Shown here piece after piece: positions 35,294-43,552 of a DNA stretch of 64,000 nucleotides. The stretch comes from CALNXN01 sp942490645. GTDB taxonomy: Bacteria > Pseudomonadota > Alphaproteobacteria > Rhodobacterales > Rhodobacteraceae. The notes under the pieces were generated by a model that had not been told where the DNA came from, did no database searches, and saw nothing but the letters and a program-made list of their open reading frames with translations. Each line of letters opens with the position of its first letter. Within the stretch, counting starts at the first letter, position 1. The translations under genes were made by a program, and so were the position numbers. Where the stretch lies: contig CALNXN010000011.1 of NCBI GenBank assembly GCA_942490645.1, positions 310,001 to 374,000 on the forward strand, given 5' to 3'.

Positions 35294-36177
35294 CAGCGTT
35301 GCCTCAGCTTGGGGTTAAGCGCGTCGTTGAGACCGTCGCCGACCAGTGAGATGGCCAGAACCGTGACAAAGATCGCCACACCCGGAATGGTGACGGTGTA
35401 GCCCGCATCAAGGATGTATTGCCGGTTGGACCCGATAACCTGCCCCCAGCTGACCACGTTGGGATCGGTAAGGCCCAGAAAACTGAGGCCCGCCTCAAAG
35501 AGGATCGCGGAGCCGACCATCAAAGCGGCCTGAACGATGATGGGTGGCAGGGCGTTGGGCAAGATCACAGCAAACATCAGCTTGGCGTTGGAGGCGCCTG
35601 AGGCACGCGAGGCGGTGACATATTCCAGCTCGCGGATGCGCAAAAATTCCGAGCGGGTGATCCGCGCCACAGCCGTCCAGGAGACAATGCCGATGGCGAA
35701 GGTGATCATCGGGAGCGACGCGCCAAAGAGCGCCACGATGACCATTGAGAAAAGCAGTGTCGGCAGCACTTGGAAGAATTCGGTAATGCGCATGAGGATT
35801 TCTTCGACGTAGCCACGGTAGAAACCCGCCAGCGCTCCGATGGTCACGCCGATAAAGACCGACATGATGGCTGCGGCCAGCCCGATCAGAAGAGAGACAC
35901 GCGCGCCGTTGATAATGGCCGCCAGAAGGTCACGACCGAGGTAGTCTGTACCCAGGATAAACCCATCTGCACCGGGCGGAGAGAACGGCGACCAGACCAT
36001 TTCAAACGGATCAATCGGGTAGAGCATCGGACCGAATATCGCCATCAGGACGATCAGCCCCAGCACGATCAGTGCGACGACCGCTGCGTGGTTGCGGCGA
36101 AACATTTCCCAGGCTTCGGTGAAGGGGTGGCGCGGCTTGACGGGCGTGTCTTCGAGCATGTTCGGGGTGTCGGTCAT
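35293..36177 (-). CDS. Peptide-type ABC transporter permease (DppC-like)
   Basis: 294 residues with about six membrane helices. FILGTDYLGRDLLAAIINGARVSLLIGL is the family signature; the EAA loop is EYVTASRASGASNAKLMFAVILPNALPPIIV, and the end VGDGLNDALNPKLRQR is typical. A four-base overlap joins it to the other permease gene upstream. Unlike the permease at 13071-14225 it has no periplasmic insertion. Confidence 0.93.
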   Translation of the reverse strand: MTDTPNMLEDTPVKPRHPFTEAWEMFRRNHAAVVALIVLGLIVLMAIFGPMLYPIDPFEMVWSPFSPPGADGFILGTDYLGRDLLAAIINGARVSLLIGLAAAIMSVFIGVTIGALAGFYRGYVEEILMRITEFFQVLPTLLFSMVIVALFGASLPMITFAIGIVSWTAVARITRSEFLRIRELEYVTASRASGASNAKLMFAVILPNALPPIIVQAALMVGSAILFEAGLSFLGLTDPNVVSWGQVIGSNRQYILDAGYTVTIPGVAIFVTVLAISLVGDGLNDALNPKLRQR

Positions 36178-37151
36178 CCTTTGCCTCCAACGCGGGGATC
36201 AACGAGGCGCAGGGCCAGATCGGTGAGCAGATTGCCGACAATTACGACAAGGGCCGAGAAGAAGAGGATGCCGAGGATCGTGGGCGTGTCGCGCGCGATG
36301 ATCGACTGAAACGCGAGCGTGCCGAGACCCGGCCAGCTGAACACGGTTTCGACCAAAACGGCCCCCGAAACGACGGCAGAGAATTGCAAACCGGCCAGTG
36401 TGATCACCGGTGACAGGGAATTCTTGAGTGCGTGTTTGTAGACGATTTCCCGTTCCGTCAGACCCTTGGCCTTGGCGGTTCGGATGAAATCAGAGCCCAG
36501 CACCTCCATCATGGTGGCACGGCTGAGGCGGGAATAGAGGGCCAGGAAAATGGAAGACAGCGTGATCACCGGCAGCACCATATGCCGTGCGACGTCCAGA
36601 AAATGAACCCAGAAGCCACCTTCGAGGGTGATGTCGCGCATACCGGCGACGGGAAACCACTGGATGTTCAGCGAAAAGCCAATCAGCAACAGAATACCCG
36701 TCCAGAAGACTGGCGCAGAATAACCGAAGAGCGCGAGGAATGTGACGAAATGGCTGGCGATGCCGTTGGGCTTGCGCGCCGAAATCACACCCAGCACGAC
36801 GCCGATGATCAGCGCGAGGATTTGCGAGGTGATGACCAACAAAAGCGTCGCTGGCAGGCGTTGCAGGATCAGGTCGGTGACGGGTTGATTGTAAAAGAAC
36901 GAAAAGCCCAGATCGAACGTCAGTACGTTCCCGATGTATCGGCCAAGCTGCACCAGAAACGGCTGATCAAGGCCATAGTCGCGGCGGATTGCATCAAGGA
37001 TTTCCTGATCGGCGCCCCCCATGGATTGGCTGATGGTATCAGCCACATCGCCCGGCGCCATATGCATGAGTGAAAAGTTCAGTACCAGAACCGCAATCAG
37101 CAAGATCACAGCATAGAACGAACGGACGAGGGCGGTTTGCACAAAGCTCAC
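36174..37151 (-). CDS. Peptide-type ABC transporter permease (DppB-like)
   Basis: 325 residues. The N-terminus RSFYAVILLIAVLVLNFSLMHMAPGDVAD and the EAA loop FIRTAKAKGLTEREIVYKHALKNSLSPVITL are typical of DppB. It ends LALRLVDPRVGGKG. The start is a GTG at 37151 with only a weak ribosome binding site, which fits lower translation than the highly expressed binding protein upstream. It is separated from that gene by 63 bp carrying a hairpin. Confidence 0.92.
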   Translation of the reverse strand: MSFVQTALVRSFYAVILLIAVLVLNFSLMHMAPGDVADTISQSMGGADQEILDAIRRDYGLDQPFLVQLGRYIGNVLTFDLGFSFFYNQPVTDLILQRLPATLLLVITSQILALIIGVVLGVISARKPNGIASHFVTFLALFGYSAPVFWTGILLLIGFSLNIQWFPVAGMRDITLEGGFWVHFLDVARHMVLPVITLSSIFLALYSRLSRATMMEVLGSDFIRTAKAKGLTEREIVYKHALKNSLSPVITLAGLQFSAVVSGAVLVETVFSWPGLGTLAFQSIIARDTPTILGILFFSALVVIVGNLLTDLALRLVDPRVGGKG

Positions 37152-37176
37152 GAAATTCCAACCTTAGCCAAGAGGG

Positions 37177-37200
37177 GGTCGGCAACCGAAGCTGCCGACC
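37177..37200 (-). terminator. Hairpin between the binding-protein gene and the permease genes
   Basis: GGTCGGCA (37177-37184) pairs perfectly with TGCCGACC (37193-37200) across an 8-base loop, right after the stop of the substrate-binding protein gene. It has no T run, so it is more likely an mRNA-stabilising or partially terminating element, as often found after binding-protein genes that must be made in excess. Confidence 0.45.
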
Positions 37201-37214
37201 AAATGATCATGTGA

Positions 37215-38786
37215 TCACTCTTTGAGGTAGGTCATGTCGATGGGTGTCGACGTACCCCAGATGCCCAGCGGCGGGTTTCCGACCTTGTCGGAATAGACCG
37301 TGTGATAGGGCAGCGTGTTGGTGTGATAGACGGGCAGTTCTTCCGCGATGATCTCTTGAAACTCCGCATAAAGAGCGGTCCGTTTTGCAACGTCCGTTTC
37401 CACCGCGGCCATGGCCAGAAGTTCATCAACGCGGGCGTTTGCATAACCTTGCGTGTTGGACCACACACCCTTGCCGATGTTGTCGCTGACATAAGTCCGG
37501 TGCACGCCGATCACCGGGTCACCCCAGTTGAAGACGGTGTCCCATGACATGTCAAAGTCCATTTCGCCCATGCGCTTGGCCCATGTCGGGAAATCCGCAC
37601 TGGCGCGCACCTGCACGTCGATGCCGACTTTTTTCAGCGCCGCCTTGACGTATTCGACCTGTGGTTTCACACCGGGCCAGCCGAAATCGATCGTCAGGCT
37701 GAAGCGGCTGTCTCCGTCCATCGGGAAACCAGCTTCGTCCAACAGCGCGTTGGCCTTGTCCAGATCAACAGGGTAGTCGTTGACCTCGCCATTGTAGAAT
37801 GGGCTGTCAGGGTGAATGCCGGTCCGCGAGTCGCTGGCCGTGCCCTGCATCAACGCGTTGGCGATGAAGTTCTTGTCGACCGCATAGGCAATCGCCTGAC
37901 GCACGCGCACGTCCTTGAGCGGGCCGCGCTGGGTGTTCATCGCCAGCCAGTCGAGCGGGCCAATCGCGCCATATCCTTCGGGCGTGACAGTCAGGCCGTC
38001 GACCTCCTTGAGGCGGTTGATGATGCGTGGCAGCGATTCAAACGCCGACATGTGCAGTTCCCCATTTTCCAACGCAATCGCGCGCGCCGCGGGGTCGGTG
38101 ATGATGCGCATTACGATGCGGTCCAGATAGGGGCGTCCTTCGATGAAGAAATCATCATGGCGCTCCAGGATCACGTGCTCACCGGATTTGTATTCCACCA
38201 GTTTGAATGGGCCTGAGCCGACGGTGTTTTCATTATTGCGCGGGTGCGTTTTGGGGTCTTGCCCGTCACCGTAAACATGCTCGGGGATGATCGACATCAA
38301 CTGTCCGGACATTGCCAGCATCAGGGCGGGGTGAGGGCGGCTGAGGTTCAAGATAGCCGTGTGCTCGTCGGGCGTGTCGACCGATTCCACAGGCGCAAAC
38401 ATGGATTTGAAGGGGTGATGTTCCTGAATCACTTTGACCGAGAACGCCACGTCGCTGGAGGTGATCGGCTCACCATCGTGGAACACGGCGTTTTTCACCA
38501 AGTTCAGAGTGACCTTGAGACCGTCTTCGCTGATTTCCCAGCTTTCGGCGAGGTAGGGTTGCGGCGTCCAGTCCTCGTCGTAGCGCAGCGGCGAGGCAAA
38601 GAGTTGTGCGCCCGGAAAGCCTGTCACGATGCCTGATTGCACCGCAGAGTTCAGGTTGCGGACATTCGAGCCCAATACGGTGACCAGCGTGCCGCCTTTC
38701 TGGGGTGTTTCTGCAACGGCGATGCCGGTCGCAAGTATTGATACCGTGGCTGTGGCGGCCAAGGTGCGTTTCAAGAAGTGTTTCAT
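37215..38786 (-). CDS. ABC transporter substrate-binding protein, family 5
   Basis: 523 residues with a signal peptide (cleavage after AVA, about residue 26). Family 5 motifs: VTLNLVKNAVFHDGEPITSSDVAFSVKVIQ and LKDVRVRQAIAYAVDKNFIANALM. Size and motifs match peptide/nickel/opine binders. The ATG at 38786 has a GGAGGA site 8 bases upstream; the ORF could start one codon earlier at TTG, which is less likely. First gene of a six-gene operon (binding protein, two permeases, two ATPases, sulfatase), so the ligand is probably a substrate, or the carrier of one, for the sulfatase. Confidence 0.92.
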   Translation of the reverse strand: MKHFLKRTLAATATVSILATGIAVAETPQKGGTLVTVLGSNVRNLNSAVQSGIVTGFPGAQLFASPLRYDEDWTPQPYLAESWEISEDGLKVTLNLVKNAVFHDGEPITSSDVAFSVKVIQEHHPFKSMFAPVESVDTPDEHTAILNLSRPHPALMLAMSGQLMSIIPEHVYGDGQDPKTHPRNNENTVGSGPFKLVEYKSGEHVILERHDDFFIEGRPYLDRIVMRIITDPAARAIALENGELHMSAFESLPRIINRLKEVDGLTVTPEGYGAIGPLDWLAMNTQRGPLKDVRVRQAIAYAVDKNFIANALMQGTASDSRTGIHPDSPFYNGEVNDYPVDLDKANALLDEAGFPMDGDSRFSLTIDFGWPGVKPQVEYVKAALKKVGIDVQVRASADFPTWAKRMGEMDFDMSWDTVFNWGDPVIGVHRTYVSDNIGKGVWSNTQGYANARVDELLAMAAVETDVAKRTALYAEFQEIIAEELPVYHTNTLPYHTVYSDKVGNPPLGIWGTSTPIDMTYLKE

Positions 38787-38900
38787 CAACTTCTTCCTCC
38801 AGGTTGGGGTTTTGTTTCTTATTCGTAAACGCTAGCGCAAGGCGGTTCCTTCAAAAAACAGATTTAATGCGGGCCATTCCGCTAAAAAGATGAGGAAGCG

Positions 38901-39830
38901 TCAGGTTTTTGCCACCACCAATCCGTCAAAGGCGCCTCCGTCACGTAGAGATACGCAGCGTTCGATAAAGGTTTGCACGATCGCTGGCTGCCGTGTGTTT
39001 TTGGTGGTCGCGATGCCGAAGACTGGCACCATGGGAGGGTCTTCAATGGGTAGTGCTACGTAACCCCTTGCACTTTCTTCCAATTCTGGCGGCCTGATGT
39101 TCAGGATGGAAAACCCGAAACCCGCTGAAACCAAAGTACGGGCAATTTCCGCCGAGCGCGTGGAGTGCGCGATGTTGACCCGCAGGTTCCGGGATTCGAA
39201 CATTCCGACGAAGTAGTCACGGGTTTGCGGCAGATCTAAAATAACCATGGGCCGTTCGGCCAACTGAGCAAGGCTGATACTTTTTTGTGCAGCGAATGGG
39301 TCATCCTTGGCAAAAAGCGCGTAGGGCGGGGCCGAAAACAGCGGCACAAAGTCGTGATGTTGATCGGTTGACGTGGAATATGTGAAGGCGAGGTCGGCCT
39401 CTCCGTTGTTGAGAAACTCGATGATGGTCTGCATGTTGCCTTCAAGCAGGCGAATAGAGAGGCCGGGGTAATCGGTCGTGATATTGCGCAGCACGGACGG
39501 CAGGAAGGCAGGTGCTGCCGTCGCATAGCAGGCCAGCCGCACCATGCCGGATTCGGTGCTGGCGGCAGACAGGACTTCGGCCTCAAAATGCTGCGAGCGG
39601 TCGAGAAACTCGCGGATCAGCTTGAGCGCATCAATCCCGGCAGGCGTGCATTGAATGCCCTTGGCCGGTGTGCGGATGAACAGATCGTGCCCCAACCGTG
39701 TTTCCATCGCGTTGATTGCGGCCGTAATGGAGGATTGTGAGATGTTGAGGTCCGCCGCCGCTTGGGCAATCGAAGACATACGCCCGGCCGCCTCGACGTA
39801 TTTGAGCTGTTTGAGCGTGAAATTCTGCAT
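38901..39830 (-). CDS. LysR-family transcriptional regulator
   Basis: 309 residues. The helix-turn-helix LKYVEAAGRMSSIAQAAADLNISQSSITAAINAMETRLGHDLFIR lies at residues 7-51 and a LysR effector domain follows (GMVRLACYATAAPAFLPSVLRNI, LAERPMVILDLPQTRDY). It starts at the ATG 39830 after GGAAAG; a GTG four codons earlier has no site. It lies divergent from the amidohydrolase-CobW pair (starts 108 bp apart) and downstream-facing towards the ABC operon, so it may control one or both. LysR proteins typically autoregulate and activate the divergent gene. Confidence 0.92.
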   Translation of the reverse strand: MQNFTLKQLKYVEAAGRMSSIAQAAADLNISQSSITAAINAMETRLGHDLFIRTPAKGIQCTPAGIDALKLIREFLDRSQHFEAEVLSAASTESGMVRLACYATAAPAFLPSVLRNITTDYPGLSIRLLEGNMQTIIEFLNNGEADLAFTYSTSTDQHHDFVPLFSAPPYALFAKDDPFAAQKSISLAQLAERPMVILDLPQTRDYFVGMFESRNLRVNIAHSTRSAEIARTLVSAGFGFSILNIRPPELEESARGYVALPIEDPPMVPVFGIATTKNTRQPAIVQTFIERCVSLRDGGAFDGLVVAKT

Positions 39831-39859
39831 GCTGCTTTCCACTAAAAAATCGCGGTTCC

Positions 39860-39887
39860 TCCGCAGATAAATCTATTTTTCCGCAGA
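39860..39887. promoter_or_regulatory. Direct repeat in the LysR/amidohydrolase intergenic region
   Basis: TCCGCAGA occurs at 39860-39867 and again at 39880-39887, a period of 20 bp (about two helical turns), in the 108 bp between the divergent LysR and amidohydrolase genes. This is a plausible binding site for the LysR protein, although a classic T-N11-A dyad was not identified. Confidence 0.4.
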
Positions 39888-39938
39888 ATGAAAGCGACCT
39901 AATGTGTCGACCACGTGATGATCACATTGGGGGCACTT

Positions 39939-41582
39939 ATGACATCGACCACGATTTATTCGGCCCGAAAGATCATAACCATGAACCCCGCCAACCCGGT
40001 GGCGACACATGTTGCTGTGCGCGAGGGCCGGATTTTGGGCGCAGGGTCGCTCGATGATCTGGCGCCATGGGGCCCATACGATCTGGATGCGCGGTTTGCC
40101 GACAAGATTTTGATGCCGGGCCTTGTGGAAGGCCATGCGCACACCATGGAAGGCACGTTATGGCGCAATGTCTATTGCGGCTATTTCGACCGCATGGACC
40201 CGGATGGGCAGACGTGGTCGGGTGTCACTTCGATCAAAGCGGTGCAGGCCCGTTTGGCAGAGGCCGAGGCGCAGATGGAGGACCCCGATGCGCCGCTCTC
40301 CGGGTGGCAGCTAGACCCGATCTACATGGACAACGTGCGCGTGTCGCGTCACGAACTGGATGCGGTTTCGACCACGCGCCCTATCGGGATCATGCACGCC
40401 TCGGGACACATCATGAACGTCAATACCAAGGCGCTGGAACTGGCGGGGCTGTGGAAAACCGGCTTGAACCATCCCGGTATTCCTTTGGGTGATGATGGCT
40501 ATCCGACGGGCGAGTTGAAAGGTCCCGAAGTCATGACACCGGTCGGGCCGCACGTGGGCTTTGACAGGTCCATGACGGATGCGGACGAACGCGGTTTGCG
40601 CGATTTCGCCAAATTGTGCGTGCGCACGGGGGTGACGACGGTCACGGATCTGGCCGCGCGCTTGACCGACGACGGGGTGGCCATGATGCTGCGCGTCACC
40701 GGAGAGGATCGCTTCCCGGCCCGCGTCGTACCGCTGCGGTTTTTTCTGGGACTGCCGCCCGGCGAACTGGTCGATGTTGTGGCCGCGCTCAAGAAAAAAT
40801 CCACCGATCGCCTGCGGTTGGGTCGGATCAAGATCGTCGCAGATGGCTCCATTCAGGGGTTTTCGGCGCGGCTGCGCTGGCCCGGCTATCACAACGGGGC
40901 GCCCAACGGTCTATGGTATATCGCGCCCGAACAGATGACCGAAATCTTTGAATTGGCCCTCGCAAAGGGCATTCAGGTGCATATTCACACCAATGGTGAT
41001 GAGGCGACGGAATTGACCCTGGATCGTCTGGAGGCGGCGTTGGCCAAGGTTCCGGCGCGCGATCACCGCTTTACGCTACAGCACTGCCAACTCGCGGACG
41101 CGGCCCAATTTCGGCGCATGCGCAATCTGGGAATGTGCGTGAACCTCTTTGCCAACCACCATTTTTACTGGGGCGATGAACATTACCGCCTGACGGTCGG
41201 GCCTGAACGTGCAGAACGGATGAATGCGTGCCGAACGGCGCTGGATACGGGCGTGCCCATGACCGTGCATTCGGACGCGCCGGTCACCCCTCTGGGGCCT
41301 TTGTTTACCGCGTGGTGTGCGGTCAATCGCCTGACGGCCTCGGGCCGGGTGCAGGGAGAGCGCGAACGGATCGACGTGGACGAGGCGCTTTACGCAGTGA
41401 CGATGGGGGCCGCCTATACGCTGCATATGGACGGGGAGGTCGGTTCCATCGAAGTGGGCAAAAGCGCCGATTTCGCGGTGCTGGAGGATGACCCGACAGA
41501 GATTGGCGGCGATAACCTCAAGGACGTTCGGGTCTGGGGAACGGTGCAAGGCGGCCGCATCTTTGCTGCGTCTGACATATGA
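39939..41582 (+). CDS. Amidohydrolase family 3 protein (YtcJ-like)
   Basis: 547 residues. The metal-binding HxH pair is H66/H68 in MPGLVEGHAHTMEG; further metal and catalytic residues are in QVHIHTNGDEATE, FTLQHCQLAD and VPMTVHSDAPVTPLGPL. The family hydrolyses N-acyl or N-formyl compounds. No signal peptide. The start at 39939 begins the conserved fold; an upstream frame start is weaker. Its last four bases overlap the CobW-like gene. Divergent from the LysR gene, which probably controls it. Confidence 0.88.
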   Translation: MTSTTIYSARKIITMNPANPVATHVAVREGRILGAGSLDDLAPWGPYDLDARFADKILMPGLVEGHAHTMEGTLWRNVYCGYFDRMDPDGQTWSGVTSIKAVQARLAEAEAQMEDPDAPLSGWQLDPIYMDNVRVSRHELDAVSTTRPIGIMHASGHIMNVNTKALELAGLWKTGLNHPGIPLGDDGYPTGELKGPEVMTPVGPHVGFDRSMTDADERGLRDFAKLCVRTGVTTVTDLAARLTDDGVAMMLRVTGEDRFPARVVPLRFFLGLPPGELVDVVAALKKKSTDRLRLGRIKIVADGSIQGFSARLRWPGYHNGAPNGLWYIAPEQMTEIFELALAKGIQVHIHTNGDEATELTLDRLEAALAKVPARDHRFTLQHCQLADAAQFRRMRNLGMCVNLFANHHFYWGDEHYRLTVGPERAERMNACRTALDTGVPMTVHSDAPVTPLGPLFTAWCAVNRLTASGRVQGERERIDVDEALYAVTMGAAYTLHMDGEVGSIEVGKSADFAVLEDDPTEIGGDNLKDVRVWGTVQGGRIFAASDI

Positions 41583-42478
41583 GCGATCTGCCGGTCACTG
41601 TCGTGGGCGGGTATCTGGGCGCGGGCAAAACCACATTGATCAATAGCCTTTTGAGGCACGCCAATGGGCTGCGGCTGGCGGTATTGGTCAATGAATTCGG
41701 TGCGTTGTCCATCGACGAAGATCTGATCGAAGCACAGGATGACGACATCATCTCCATCGCGGGCGGTTGCATCTGCTGTTCGTTCGGCAGCGATCTGACG
41801 GCGGCGCTTGTGGATTTGTCGCGCCTCGAAACGCCGCCTCAGCACATCCTGATCGAAAGCTCGGGCGTGGCGATACCAGGCGCGATCGTGCAATCCTTGC
41901 AGCTTGTAACCGGGTTCCAATCCGATGGGATTGTGGTGCTGGTGGATGCCGAAACAGTGCAGGACATGGCCGCCGACACCTATCTGGGTGACACGATCAC
42001 GCGGCAGCTGTCAGATGCCGATATCGTGGTCATCAACAAGATTGATCTGGTGAGTGCGGCGCAAACGGCGGATACGCAAGACTGGCTGAAACGCCTTGCG
42101 CCCAATGCCCAAATGTTGCCCACGGAACACGCCGCTGTACCGCTTGATGCTGTTTTGGGCTGCGGTCCTGCGCAACGGGTTACGGCACCCGGCACACATG
42201 CCGATGCGATGTTTGACCGCATTTTGCTGAGCGAGGTGCGCGTGGCCGACCCGCACGCCTTTGCGCAGGCGTTGGCGACGGGCGGCTGCGGTGTCGTGCG
42301 TGCCAAAGGGTTTGTGCATGACGCTGCGGGCGCGCGCGTTTTGCTGCATGTCGTGGGCAAGCGCGCCGAAGTTCGGGCGGCAGAAGGCGCTGGCGTCGAC
42401 GGAGTGGTCTGTATTGGGCGCAAGGGGGTGCTAAATCCCGCAGGCATTGATGAGATTTTGACCGCTGCACGCATTTGA
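41579..42478 (+). CDS. CobW/COG0523-family GTPase (putative metallochaperone)
   Basis: 299 residues. The P-loop is GGYLGAGKTTLIN (residues 10-22) and the metal-binding motif is C64-I-C-C67 in SIAGGCICCSFGSDL, followed by the switch aspartate VLVDAE and the NKIDL guanine-binding loop. Members of this group insert or supply zinc or cobalt to metalloenzymes. Overlap with the amidohydrolase stop (ATGA) suggests it metallates that enzyme. The C-terminal domain (residues 210-299) is present, so the protein looks complete. Confidence 0.88.
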   Translation: MSDLPVTVVGGYLGAGKTTLINSLLRHANGLRLAVLVNEFGALSIDEDLIEAQDDDIISIAGGCICCSFGSDLTAALVDLSRLETPPQHILIESSGVAIPGAIVQSLQLVTGFQSDGIVVLVDAETVQDMAADTYLGDTITRQLSDADIVVINKIDLVSAAQTADTQDWLKRLAPNAQMLPTEHAAVPLDAVLGCGPAQRVTAPGTHADAMFDRILLSEVRVADPHAFAQALATGGCGVVRAKGFVHDAAGARVLLHVVGKRAEVRAAEGAGVDGVVCIGRKGVLNPAGIDEILTAARI

Positions 42479-42590
42479 TAGGTCACATTTGCGTTGCGAT
42501 CTCGTTTGCCCGTCGCCGGTCTGATAGCGCGGCAAAAACGGTGCGGACTTTTTCCGTGATCGCTCTTTGCCGTTTCAATTCGTTTTCCAG

Positions 42591-42939
42591 ATGTGGGCCT
42601 ATGCCGGTGCGGCCGTGGCCGTGGTTTTCCTGACCTTTGCAATGGACCGCGTTGATGAGGATGCGCGCGGGGCCTATGCGTTTCGCGTGTTTCTGCTGCC
42701 GGGGGCACTGTTGATCTGGCCCTTTGTTCTGTGGCGCGGGTGGGTGCTCGAGACGGGTCGCCGTGTCTGGGCAAAGCGCCACAAGCCGCCGCGTGCTGTG
42801 CATTGTTGGGTTGGATAGGCGTCGCCGCTGGGCACTTGTCGCGATTTTGGTCGCAGAGTTGATGCAGCGACAGGTTTGGCCTGCCGGCATCACGCCTGAG
42901 CGGTTGGCCGCACCTGCGGAGGTGACGCAATGGGCATGA
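42591..42939 (+). pseudogene. Small membrane protein with an apparent frameshift
   Basis: The first frame gives MWAYAGAAVAVVFLTFAMDRVDEDARGAYAFRVFLLPG, a membrane protein of a type I recognise from Rhodobacterales only by general appearance. It runs into non-conserved residues after HKPPRAVH at about 42800. In another frame WALVAILVAELMQRQVWPAGITPERLAAP continues a plausible second membrane segment to a stop at 42939. I read the two as one gene broken by an indel near 42800. A tiny frame at 42930-43025 (MKYTPFQWTWNKWLYDAIAL) follows and may be another small membrane protein; support is weak. Confidence 0.35.
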
Positions 42940-43021
42940 AATACACACCCTTTCAGTGGACTTGGAACAAATGGCTGTATGATGCGATCGCGCTGGCCAC
43001 TCGGCTGAGGTCTGTGGCGCC

Positions 43022-43419
43022 ATGATCGACTTCGTGCCGGTTCAAAACGACAACGCCGCGCTGATTGCCCAGATGGCGGATCCAGCCATTCGCATCGTGT
43101 CGCTTGCACGCCTGAGCGATCCGCAACTGGCCGACTGGATCGACACCGCCTGCAGTCTTGCCAATTCGGTGGTCGATTGCATTCTGCCCGCAACTGGGCC
43201 GAACACGAACATTGCCGGCGCGTCGCCGGGTTTATGGCCCATCTGTCCAAGACGGGACACCTGACTGCGGATCATTTGATAGCGCTGCACGCGACCGCCC
43301 TTTCGGACCCGTTGGCCTTCGGAGCGCGTGGGGCGGCCCGAGCCGTGTCGCGGGCGGGCGCAAATCCGCCTTGGGCCAAAGACTTCAGTTCAGTCCCGGA
43401 ACGTTCGGCAATGGAGTGA
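43022..43419 (+). pseudogene. Hypothetical protein, apparently frameshifted
   Basis: The frame from 43022 gives FVPVQNDNAALIAQMADPAIRIVSLARLSDPQLADWIDTACSLANSVVD. Near 43175 the protein-like sequence passes to another frame that continues WAEHEHCRRVAGFMAHLSKTGHLTADHLIALHATALSDPLAF to a stop at 43419. Joined, they would give a soluble protein of about 130 residues. I do not recognise the family. Neither half alone has a convincing end or start, so a single-base error or a real frameshift is the likely explanation. Confidence 0.35.
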
Positions 43420-43437
43420 AAAATCAGATTTGCAGTG

Positions 43438-43453
43438 TTGATAGCGCTAACAA
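43438..43453 (+). promoter_or_regulatory. LacI-family-type operator upstream of edd
   Basis: The near-palindrome TTGATAGCGCTAACAA (seven of eight positions symmetric, central CG) lies 100 bp before the edd start. The TAGCGCTA core is typical of LacI-family sites that control sugar catabolism genes. No regulator gene lies close by in the window. Confidence 0.5.
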
Positions 43454-43552
43454 TTGCTTTTGATCCGTGGTATCAGCAGTACAGCACCATCATTGCAGAG
43501 ATCGGGTAACTCCACCCCAACAGGGACCCTTTCAGGACAGGAGCATGACAAA

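Noticed and set aside
42483..43250. 255-codon minus frame over the small broken genes
   Set aside because: Cysteine/arginine-rich translation with no domain or start signal; the plus-strand pieces look protein-like.
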